From positions 1 to 33,975 of the forward strand of contig SRSN01000011.1 of assembly GCA_004791645.1 (NCBI GenBank): a stretch of DNA of 33,975 bases, in the 5' to 3' direction. The notes under the pieces are model-generated. The model was given only the letters and a program-made list of their open reading frames with translations. It was not told the origin of the DNA and did no database searches. Shown here one piece after another: positions 8,233-14,978 of the stretch. Every line of letters starts with the position of its first letter. Position 1 is the first letter of the stretch. The stretch is from Alcaligenaceae bacterium 429. Lineage in GTDB: Bacteria; Pseudomonadota; Gammaproteobacteria; Burkholderiales; Burkholderiaceae_B. A program made the position numbers and the translations under genes.

Positions 8233-9240
8233 ATGAAAAAGATAGTAGTAAGCAGCATGATGGCTCTGTTAGGTATAAGCGTGGCTTTGCCTGCACAAGC
8301 AGATTTCACTAAACGCAATATCCGTATTTCCAATGGTTTGAATGCTGAGCATCCTGTAGGCAATGGTGTTGAGGCTTTTAATGCCTGCTTACAAGAGAAG
8401 TCAGGCGGTCAAATGAAGTTGACGGCGTATTGGAGCGGCTCGCTAGGAGGCGATATTCAAGCCACTCAAGCTCTGCGCTCCGGCACGCAAGAGGCTGTGA
8501 TTACGTCGTCATCACCTTTAGTAGGCTTGGTGCCAGCGCTAGGGGTCTTTGACTTACCTTTCTTGTTTGCTAATGATCAGGAGGCCGATGCCATTCAGGA
8601 TGGTGCATTTGGTGATTTCATCAACGAGAAGTTAGCAGAACAAGGTTTGGTGAACTTGGCGTATTGGGAAAATGGGTTCAGACAGTTCAGTAACTCAAAG
8701 CGCCCGGTTGAAAAATGGGAGGACTTCGATGGCATCAAACTACGTGTGATGCAGAACAATATCTTCTTGGATACCTTTAATAATTTGGGGGCGAATCCTA
8801 CCCCTATGGCCTTTGGAGAAATTTTCTCGGCATTAGAAACGGGGGCTATTGATGGTCAAGAAAACCCGTTTGTGACCATCGATACCTCTAAGTTTTATGA
8901 GGTGCAGAAATATGTGTCAGTCACTAACCATGCTTATACGCCTTTCTTGGTACTGTTTTCCAAACGCATTCTGGATAAATACTCCCCTGAGGAGCAAGCA
9001 GCATTGCGTGAATGTGCCATCGTAGGGCGTGATGTACAGCGTCAAGCTATTCGTGATTTGTCTGCGCAGTCGCTGGCCACTATTAAAGCAGCGGGTGTGC
9101 AGGTGAATGAGCTAACACCCGAAGAACAGAAGCGTATGTTGGAAAAATCCCAGGCAGTGTATGAGAAGCACAAGTCTGAAATTGGTGAAGACGTCGTGCA
9201 GCGCGTGCAAGAGTCATTAGCAGCGTTGCGTAACCAGTAA
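8233..9240 (+). CDS. dctP: TRAP transporter substrate-binding protein (DctP type), system 1
   Basis: A 335-residue periplasmic binding protein. The N terminus is a typical Sec signal peptide (charged MKK, hydrophobic core, cleavage likely after PAQA near residue 23). Family motifs include GIKLRVMQN (the conserved arginine region that holds the substrate carboxylate), GANPTPMAFGEIFSALETGA and DGQENP. ATG 8233 is chosen over the in-frame start at 8173 because it gives a proper signal peptide and has AAGGAG at 8219-8224. It follows dctM by 47 bases. The ligand is an organic acid of unknown identity. Confidence 0.93.
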   Translation: MKKIVVSSMMALLGISVALPAQADFTKRNIRISNGLNAEHPVGNGVEAFNACLQEKSGGQMKLTAYWSGSLGGDIQATQALRSGTQEAVITSSSPLVGLVPALGVFDLPFLFANDQEADAIQDGAFGDFINEKLAEQGLVNLAYWENGFRQFSNSKRPVEKWEDFDGIKLRVMQNNIFLDTFNNLGANPTPMAFGEIFSALETGAIDGQENPFVTIDTSKFYEVQKYVSVTNHAYTPFLVLFSKRILDKYSPEEQAALRECAIVGRDVQRQAIRDLSAQSLATIKAAGVQVNELTPEEQKRMLEKSQAVYEKHKSEIGEDVVQRVQESLAALRNQ

Positions 9241-9291
9241 TCACACAACTATAGCCGGTGCGTGAGTGCCGGCTATCAGCAGGAGTGCAGC

Positions 9292-10023
9292 ATGATGCTT
9301 CAAGGAAAAGTGGTACTGGTGACGGCGGCGGCGCATGGTATAGGCCAAGCGTCGGCACTGGCGTTTCAGCGTGCAGGTGCAGTTGTACATGCCACAGATA
9401 TAGATCTGGTCGGGCTAAAGGCCTTACAAGCTTCGCAGCCTGCTATCACTATACATTGTATGGATGTACGAGATAGAGCGCAGATCAATACGGTGGTGAA
9501 ACAAGTAGGTGTGGTGGATGTCTTATTTAACTGTGCGGGTTATGTGCAAAACGGCACGGTATTAGAAGCCACCGAAGATGATTTTGATGTGGCTTTTGAT
9601 CTGAATGTGAAATCCATGGTGCGCATGGTACAGGCGGTATTGCCTGGCATGTTGGAGCGCGGTGATGGCTGCATCATTAACGTGGCTTCAGTAGTGAGCT
9701 CACTTAAAGGCGTGATTAATCGTTGCTCGTATGGTACCTCCAAGGCGGCGGTGATAGGGCTAACCAAGTCCATTGCTGCCGATTACGTTACCCAAGGTAT
9801 ACGATGCAATGCGATTTGTCCTGGAACGGTGCAAAGTCCATCGTTAGAGCAGCGTTTGGCGGCTACGGGTGACTATGATGCTGCGCTTAAGGCGTTTATT
9901 GCCCGCCAGCCTATGGGTAGATTAGGTACAGCAGAAGAAATCGCTGATTTGGTGGTGTATTTGGCCACTGCACGATACACCACAGGGTCGGTGTATGGCA
10001 TAGACGGAGGTATGTTGATCTGA
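9292..10023 (+). CDS. BDH2/DHRS6-like short-chain dehydrogenase, possible 2-keto-3-deoxy-sugar-acid 4-dehydrogenase
   Basis: A classical SDR of 243 residues (start ATG 9292 or 9295; AGGAG at 9281-9285). The cofactor motif is the unusual TAAAHGIG instead of TGxxxGIG, as in human BDH2 (DHRS6). Further blocks are also BDH2-like (LFNCAGYVQNGTVL, SSLKGVINR, KAAVIGLTKS, IRCNAICPGTV). The catalytic Ser-Tyr-Lys set is present (SVVSS, YGTSK). Bacterial relatives in this SDR group include 2-keto-3-deoxy-L-fuconate and -L-rhamnonate 4-dehydrogenases. That fits an IlvD/EDD dehydratase at the other end of the locus, which would supply a 2-keto-3-deoxy acid. The specific substrate is inferred. It is the last gene before a terminator. 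Confidence 0.87.
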   Translation: MMLQGKVVLVTAAAHGIGQASALAFQRAGAVVHATDIDLVGLKALQASQPAITIHCMDVRDRAQINTVVKQVGVVDVLFNCAGYVQNGTVLEATEDDFDVAFDLNVKSMVRMVQAVLPGMLERGDGCIINVASVVSSLKGVINRCSYGTSKAAVIGLTKSIAADYVTQGIRCNAICPGTVQSPSLEQRLAATGDYDAALKAFIARQPMGRLGTAEEIADLVVYLATARYTTGSVYGIDGGMLI

Positions 10024-10032
10024 CCACAGGTC

Positions 10033-10043
10033 TGGCCTGACCA
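10033..10043. promoter_or_regulatory. Auxiliary copy of the second GntR operator motif
   Basis: TGGCCTGACCA, identical to the core of the site at 10265-10275, lies 9 bases past the SDR stop and before its terminator. It lacks the third half-site seen at promoter copies. Additional partial half-sites lie just upstream (TGACCA at 10021-10026). It is 232 bases from the promoter-proximal copy and may be an auxiliary site. Confidence 0.5.
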
Positions 10044-10075
10044 GTGCATGAAATTTGAGTCCGTTAGTAAGGTTG

Positions 10076-10105
10076 CCCCACGACATCCGTTGTGGGGTTT
10101 TTTTT
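10076..10105 (+). terminator. Rho-independent terminator after the SDR gene
   Basis: CCCCACGAC pairs with GTTGTGGGG (one G-T wobble) around an ATCC loop and is followed by eight T (10098-10105). It closes the rightward operon that runs from the FAD dehydrogenase to the SDR. Confidence 0.93.
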
Positions 10106-10262
10106 ATGTATTGTCATCAAGATCGCAGTCAAATCTGCGGAGCTGATGCTTTTTTCGTTATTATTCTGGGTCAGTATGAGGAGAAGTGGCCATTAGTTAC
10201 TGATGGTTAACCCTAGGTTTGAGTTTTTTTTCTTGATTAATTGCCGTGGTATCAGGTAGCTT

Positions 10263-10283
10263 AGTGGCCTGACCACTAGGCCA
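10263..10283. promoter_or_regulatory. Operator at the promoter of the second GntR-TRAP-lyase operon
   Basis: AGTGGCCTGACCACT (10263-10277) is a near-perfect palindrome, followed in register by a third half-site (TAGGCCA, ending 10283). The 19-bp unit TGGCCTGACCACTAGGCCA recurs almost unchanged at 14893-14911 and 20343-20361. It lies about 20-40 bases upstream of the GntR start, just after a weak -35/-10 pair (TTGATT 10233-10238, TAGCTT 10257-10262). A bound repressor would block initiation. Confidence 0.7.
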
Positions 10284-10301
10284 GAATAATGTGGAACAAT
10301 C

Positions 10302-11027
10302 ATGAGCGTTTTTGAAGCCGTCGCAGTGCCGCGTTTGTATCGGGTTATCGCCGATCAAATTGCCTCAAAAATCCAGCAGGGCGAGTTTCCTGTAGGAAGT
10401 AGGCTGCCGTCTGAGCGCGAATTGGCAGAGCAGCTACAAGTTAGCCGTGCCTCCATCCGCGAAGCGTTGATTGCATTGGAATTGGAAGGGTATGTAGCGG
10501 TACGTGTGGGTACAGGGGTATTTGTACTGAGCGACCAGCAACGTCACCTGAATCAAAGCTCCGATGTGAGTCAACCAGCTCAAGTAGACAATGATTTTGG
10601 TCCCTTTGGTTTGTTGGAAACCCGTTTGTTGTTAGAGCCAGAAAGTGCCGAATTGGCCGCTGCGCTCGCCACGGAAGAACAACTGCAAGCCATTCAGGCT
10701 GCGTACGAAAGCATGGAAGGTAGTTCCACGCCCGCGCGCGAAGATAGAGCGTTTCACATGGCCATTGCCGCCGCCTGCGGTAACAGCGCCTTGGCGGCTA
10801 CGATCGCGCACGTATGGGAACTCGCGCTGCACAGCCCCATGTTCTCCCGTATGGAAAGACACTTTGTAGATGCCAATGTTTGGGAAAAAGCCCAGCTTGA
10901 ACATGGCCGTATTTTGGATGCCATCAAGTCTCGCGACAAGGTGCGAGCTCGATCTGCGATGCATGACCACTTGGTTAGCATCTTGGCGCGTTTACGCGTC
11001 GATTTTGGAAATGAAGGTATAGGTTAG
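10302..11027 (+). CDS. FadR-type (FCD) GntR transcriptional regulator, second locus
   Basis: A 241-residue GntR regulator. The winged helix-turn-helix occupies about residues 10-75 (GSRLPSERELAEQL, then VSRASIREALIALELEGYVAVR). The C-terminal FCD domain has the usual acidic/histidine ligand set (DRAFHMAIA, LEHGRILDAI, MHDHLVSIL). It is the first gene of an operon with dctP-dctQ-dctM and the CitE-like lyase, only 33 bases before dctP. The repeated TGGCCTGACCA-type motif just upstream of its start suggests autoregulation and control of the other units carrying the motif. It differs clearly in sequence from the regulator at 5567, matching the different operator. Confidence 0.92.
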   Translation: MSVFEAVAVPRLYRVIADQIASKIQQGEFPVGSRLPSERELAEQLQVSRASIREALIALELEGYVAVRVGTGVFVLSDQQRHLNQSSDVSQPAQVDNDFGPFGLLETRLLLEPESAELAAALATEEQLQAIQAAYESMEGSSTPAREDRAFHMAIAAACGNSALAATIAHVWELALHSPMFSRMERHFVDANVWEKAQLEHGRILDAIKSRDKVRARSAMHDHLVSILARLRVDFGNEGIG

Positions 11028-11060
11028 CCACCTTATTTAGGCTGTTCTTAGGAGAAGGGA

Positions 11061-12044
11061 ATGAGACTGAAGAAATCCTTATTCGGTTTAGTCATGACAG
11101 GCGCATCGCTGTTGGCGATGGCTCCAGCACACGCATTGGATATCAAACTGGGCCACGTGTTGGCACCTAACCATAGTTGGGGCGTGGCAGCAGACGGGTT
11201 TGCTCAAGAAGTTAAAGAGCGTACAGATGGTCGCGTTAATTTCGTGACTTACCCTAGCGGTCAGCTTGGTAATGAAAAAACCATGCTGGAAGGCCTGCAA
11301 ATTGGTAGCCAAGGCGCAGCGATTATTGGTAGCGGTTCCCTGCAACCTATTGATGCCAAATTCGGTATCGTAGAACTGCCTTACACATGGGCTAACGTTC
11401 AACAAGCGTACAACGCGTACGATGGTGAACTGGGTGAGCAATTGGCTGAATTGGCCGAAAAGCGCAACTTGGTTATCGTATCTTGGTGGGAAAACGGTTT
11501 CCGTCACATGACAAACAACCGCGGCCCTATCAATACACCAGCTGACATGGTTGGCCTGAAAACACGTGTGACTCCAGACAAAATGCGTTTGGATACCTTC
11601 ACTGCGTTAGGCGCAAACCCAGCTCCTTTGGCATTCGGTGAGTTGTACTCCGCTTTGCAGCAAAAAGTGTTTGATGCACAAGAGAACCCTCTGTCCATCA
11701 TCTACACATCGTCTTTCTTTGATGTGCAGCAGTACGCTTCGTTGACAGGCCACGTATGGGGTCCTGCCAGCTTGATTATCTCCAAACCTATCTGGAAGAA
11801 AATCTCTGACGAAGACAAAGCAATCATTCTGGAAGCTGCCGCTACATGGCGTGACAAACAGCGCGAGATGGTTCAAGAAGGCGAATTGGAGTTTGTTCGT
11901 CTGTTAGAAGAAAAAGGTATGAAAGTGAATACGGTTGACCCAGCTCCATTCATGGAAGCGGTACAACCAGTGTGGGCTGAGTACGAGAAAGTATTTGGTC
12001 AAGACCTGATGGATACTTTGCAGAAATACCGTCAGGAGAACTAA
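11061..12044 (+). CDS. dctP: TRAP transporter substrate-binding protein (DctP type), system 2
   Basis: A 327-residue periplasmic binding protein with a signal peptide (MRLKKSLFG start, cleavage likely after AHA at residue 25). Family motifs include GLKTRVTPDKMRLDTFTALG (the ligand-binding arginine region), GANPAPLAFGELYSALQ and DAQENP. It follows the GntR gene by 33 bases with an AGGAG site and is followed by dctQ after 3 bases, giving the order P-Q-M. It is clearly diverged from the DctP at 8233, so the two systems probably recognise different ligands. Codons are of the highly expressed type (CGT, GGT, GAA, AAC frequent), consistent with an abundant binding protein. Confidence 0.94.
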   Translation: MRLKKSLFGLVMTGASLLAMAPAHALDIKLGHVLAPNHSWGVAADGFAQEVKERTDGRVNFVTYPSGQLGNEKTMLEGLQIGSQGAAIIGSGSLQPIDAKFGIVELPYTWANVQQAYNAYDGELGEQLAELAEKRNLVIVSWWENGFRHMTNNRGPINTPADMVGLKTRVTPDKMRLDTFTALGANPAPLAFGELYSALQQKVFDAQENPLSIIYTSSFFDVQQYASLTGHVWGPASLIISKPIWKKISDEDKAIILEAAATWRDKQREMVQEGELEFVRLLEEKGMKVNTVDPAPFMEAVQPVWAEYEKVFGQDLMDTLQKYRQEN

Positions 12045-12047
12045 ATA

Positions 12048-12533
12048 ATGGTTATACGGCGACTAATCGCCGGTTTGTCCCACGCCTGCCTGTACTTGGC
12101 AGCGCTTGGGGCAGCCCTAATGGCGGTGTTGATCAGTTATGTGGTGGTGCTGCGTTTCGGCTGGCATCAGACCCCACATTGGGCAGAAGAATTGCCTCGC
12201 TTCATCTTGGTATGGAGTGCTTTCTTAGGCGGCGTGGCATGTACTTACCGTCGTTCTCATTTAACAGCAGGTTTGCTGTCTACCATCCTGCCTGACGGTC
12301 CATTGCAAAATGCCGTACGTAAGGTTGGGGATGTTGCCATGATTTTTGGTCTGGCCGTATTGGGTTACGCCGGCTGGGAACTGAGTGAATTGACAATGGG
12401 ACAACCTTTGCCCGCCATTGGCGTGGACGCAGGGTATGTCTACTTAGCATTACCCGTGGCATGTGCTGCCATGGTGATCGTTCAGCTGGGACAATTGTTC
12501 GGGCTGGTTTCGGATGAAGCGAAGGAGAGCTGA
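12048..12533 (+). CDS. dctQ: TRAP transporter small permease subunit (DctQ type), system 2
   Basis: A 161-residue membrane protein with four hydrophobic segments and the DctQ signature around EELPRFILVWSAFLGGVACTYR. It begins 3 bases after dctP and ends 2 bases before dctM. The ribosome-binding site lies inside the end of dctP (AGGAG just before its stop), indicating tight translational coupling in the operon. Confidence 0.93.
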   Translation: MVIRRLIAGLSHACLYLAALGAALMAVLISYVVVLRFGWHQTPHWAEELPRFILVWSAFLGGVACTYRRSHLTAGLLSTILPDGPLQNAVRKVGDVAMIFGLAVLGYAGWELSELTMGQPLPAIGVDAGYVYLALPVACAAMVIVQLGQLFGLVSDEAKES

Positions 12534-12535
12534 TC

Positions 12536-13819
12536 ATGTCGTTAGGTGCTTTAGCGCTTCTTGGTATTTTTGCTGTAACCCTATTAATCGACGTGCCAGT
12601 GGCCTTCGGCCTGGTACTGGCTTCCGTAGCCTACTTGCTGTTGTTTGATGCCGCACCTACGATGGTTGCCGCCCAACAGTTTGTTTCCGGTTTAGATAGT
12701 TTTACATTGCTCGCCATCCCGCTGTTTGTGTTGGCGGCGCAGTTAATGAACAGTGCTGGTCTGACACAACGTATCGTACGTTTGTGTGCAGCCATCGTGG
12801 GCGATGTTCCCGGTGGTCTGGCGATCGTAGCTGTTCTGGCTTGTATGATGTTTGGTGCATTGTCCGGTTCGGGCGTGGCTGACGTAGTGGCTATTGGTAG
12901 CTTGATGCTGCCAACGATGGCGCAGCGTGGCTATGATCGCGGCTTTAGTGCAGCGCTGATTGGGTGTGCTGGGGCGAGCTCCACCATTATTCCTCCTAGC
13001 ATTGTGCTGATTGTTTACGGCACGATTACCGATACCTCTGTTGGCAAGCTGTTCATGGCCGGTATTGTTCCAGGCGTGTTGCTGGGCGTGTCCTTGATCG
13101 TGGTAGCGGTTTGGATGTCTCGTAAACATGGCTGGAGTGGTGGTCAACCTTTCAATGCTAAAGAACTGCGTGCATCCTTCATTGATGCGTTGCCTGCATT
13201 GATGGTGCCTGTGCTGATTATTGGTGGTATTAGGTTCGGTATTTTTACCGCAACTGAAGCTGCGTCTAGCGCGATTGTGTATGCCCTGTTGATTGGTGCA
13301 TTCTGGTACCGTTCTTTGTCCCTGAAAAAACTGTGGAACGACCTGAAAGTTACAGCTGAAATCAGTGCATCTATTCTGTTGATTATCGGTGCAGCAGCGT
13401 TGTTCGCATGGATTCTGATTGCAGAGCAGTTGCCACACAGCTTGGCGCAATTCTTGGTGAACTTCACGGATAGCAAATACGGCGTATTGCTGTTGATCAT
13501 GGCTGTACTGCTGGTGTTGGGTACTTTCATGGAAGCTATCGCGCTGATCATTATCGTGGCTCCTGTTGTGATGCCTGCGATTCACCACTTCGGTATTGAT
13601 CCTGTGCACTTTGGTATTTTGTTGGTGGTTAACTTGGCGATTGGTGCTAACACACCACCGTTGGGTGTGGACTTGCTGGCAGCGTGTCGAATCGGTGGTA
13701 TTCGTATGGTGCAAACCCTACGTCCGCTGTCGTGGATGGTGCTGGCCATGTTGTCCGTCTTGATGCTGTTGATGTTCGTGCCATCCCTAGTGATGTTCTT
13801 GCCGAACACCGTAGCGTAG
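12536..13819 (+). CDS. dctM: TRAP transporter large permease subunit (DctM type), system 2
   Basis: A 427-residue polytopic membrane protein of the DctM family. Typical blocks are SGLDSFTLLAIPLFVLAAQLMN (split over two helices), GALSGSGVADVVAIG, IIPPSIVLIVYG and NTPPLGVDLLAACRI near the C terminus. It follows dctQ with a 2-base gap and an AAGGAG ribosome-binding site inside dctQ, and is followed 10 bases later by the CitE-like gene. The AGGAG site of that gene overlaps the dctM stop, so the lyase is expressed together with the transporter and probably acts on its substrate or a product. Confidence 0.94.
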   Translation: MSLGALALLGIFAVTLLIDVPVAFGLVLASVAYLLLFDAAPTMVAAQQFVSGLDSFTLLAIPLFVLAAQLMNSAGLTQRIVRLCAAIVGDVPGGLAIVAVLACMMFGALSGSGVADVVAIGSLMLPTMAQRGYDRGFSAALIGCAGASSTIIPPSIVLIVYGTITDTSVGKLFMAGIVPGVLLGVSLIVVAVWMSRKHGWSGGQPFNAKELRASFIDALPALMVPVLIIGGIRFGIFTATEAASSAIVYALLIGAFWYRSLSLKKLWNDLKVTAEISASILLIIGAAALFAWILIAEQLPHSLAQFLVNFTDSKYGVLLLIMAVLLVLGTFMEAIALIIIVAPVVMPAIHHFGIDPVHFGILLVVNLAIGANTPPLGVDLLAACRIGGIRMVQTLRPLSWMVLAMLSVLMLLMFVPSLVMFLPNTVA

Positions 13820-13829
13820 GAGACCAAGC

Positions 13830-14738
13830 ATGACACAAGCGTTCTCATTGTTACGTCGTCCGCCAGCATTGCGTCGTTCCTGGCAGTTTGTGCCAGGAAT
13901 GGATCAAGCTGCCCACCAAGCTGCTGTAGAAGGTATGGCTGATGTGGTGGTGGCGGATCTAGAAGAGTTCACTCGTCCAGAAGACCGACCTGTAGCACGC
14001 CAACGTCTGCATGACCTGTTCGCCGCTTGCAAAGCGGCGGGCAAGGTTGCCGCAGTGCGTATTAATAAGTTGGAAGAAGACGGTCACGACGATTTGGCAG
14101 GCATTATGGCTGCGGCACCGCACGCTATCTTGTTGCCTCACTCCGAGCATGCTGCACAGATCGCTGCATTGGACGCAGCCATTACTGAGTGGGAGGCTAA
14201 GTGTGGTCTGACAGCAGGCCAAACCGAGATCATTCCTACGTTGGAATCTGCGTTGGCATTGGTGAATTGCACGGCAGTGCTGAAAGCCTCATCACGTGTA
14301 TCGGCTTGCTTGTTGGCAGCAGAAGACCTTAGCGCTGACTTGTGGTTGGAACGTAGTGCTACTGGCACGGCGCTCTATGCCATTCGTCAACGCTTTGTGA
14401 TCGAATGTCGTGCGGCTGGTGTGGTCGCTATTGATTGCCCCTTCAACTTCAAAAATGAAGACGCATTCAAAGCTGATCTGGCGTGGGCTCGCAGCGTAGG
14501 TTTGCAAGCTAAATGTGTAGTGAATGTGCGTCAAACACCCGTGGTGCACGAGTACTTCTCTCCCTCGGCTGCAGATGTAGCAGCGGCCGAAGCGTTGCTG
14601 GCTAAAGCTGCCAGCCAAGATGCTTCCACACCGGATAATCAATGGGTAGATGGTCCGGTAGCGGCAACGGCAAGACGTGTAGTAATGCGCGCTGCGTTGT
14701 TTGCAGGCTATGAGCAGGATGTACGTGGCGGAGCCTAA
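13830..14738 (+). CDS. HpcH/HpaI aldolase/CitE-like lyase family protein
   Basis: A 302-residue protein of the CitE/HpcH superfamily of TIM-barrel C-C lyases, which cleave citryl-, malyl- or citramalyl-type substrates or perform aldol reactions with pyruvate or acetyl units. Visible are RRSWQFVPG (CoA/substrate arginine region, R15-R16), DLEE (43-46, usually DLED), RIN (77-79), and the Mg ligands E139 (in IPTLES) and D166 (in AAEDLSADLW). The lysine of the usual LLPK motif is histidine here (LLPH, H104), so it may not be a standard CoA-ester lyase. It is the last gene of the GntR-TRAP operon. Substrate unknown. Confidence 0.82.
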   Translation: MTQAFSLLRRPPALRRSWQFVPGMDQAAHQAAVEGMADVVVADLEEFTRPEDRPVARQRLHDLFAACKAAGKVAAVRINKLEEDGHDDLAGIMAAAPHAILLPHSEHAAQIAALDAAITEWEAKCGLTAGQTEIIPTLESALALVNCTAVLKASSRVSACLLAAEDLSADLWLERSATGTALYAIRQRFVIECRAAGVVAIDCPFNFKNEDAFKADLAWARSVGLQAKCVVNVRQTPVVHEYFSPSAADVAAAEALLAKAASQDASTPDNQWVDGPVAATARRVVMRAALFAGYEQDVRGGA

Positions 14739-14739
14739 C

Positions 14740-14750
14740 TGGCCTGACCA
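14740..14750. promoter_or_regulatory. Auxiliary operator copy directly after the lyase stop codon
   Basis: TGGCCTGACCA occurs within ACTGGCCTGACCACT (14738-14752), starting at the final base of the lyase stop codon. The core is identical to the copies at 10033 and 10265. No third half-site follows. It is 153 bases upstream of the promoter copy for the ThDP enzyme. Confidence 0.5.
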
Positions 14751-14767
14751 CTCGTAAGTAGTACGAA

Positions 14768-14802
14768 GCCCCTGTATGCGTTAAACATAACCGTGCAGGG
14801 GC
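14768..14802 (+). terminator. Possible weak terminator after the CitE-like gene
   Basis: GCCCCTG (14768-14774) can pair with CAGGGGC (14796-14802), but the loop is long and no T run follows. It is placed where the GntR-TRAP-lyase operon should end. Partial read-through into the next gene is possible. Confidence 0.35.
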
Positions 14803-14872
14803 GCTAACGCCTCAGTCCTTGCTGGCTTTAGCGTAATTAACAGGTTTTTTTATACGTTGTAGCAAACAAACC

Positions 14873-14911
14873 TGCTATGATTGTAATTAAGGTGGTCTGG
14901 CCACTAGGCCA
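14873..14911 (+). promoter_or_regulatory. Extended -10 promoter overlapped downstream by the GntR operator
   Basis: TGCTATGAT (14873-14881) is a good extended -10 element, placing the transcription start near 14888. The element TGGTCTGGCCACTAGGCCA (14893-14911) follows immediately, in the position expected for repression of initiation or escape. It has the same three-half-site layout as the copies at 10265-10283 and 20343-20361. Confidence 0.65.
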
Positions 14912-14978
14912 CTTGTAAGAATATGCCATGGCGTACCGGTAGAGCAGCGGTAGCCATCATTGTTTATAGGGAATGGAA

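Noticed and set aside
12743-13714. Long open frame antisense to the second dctM gene
   Set aside because: Its composition is rich in His, Gln, Asn and Thr, as expected for the shadow of a hydrophobic membrane-protein gene, and it resembles no family.
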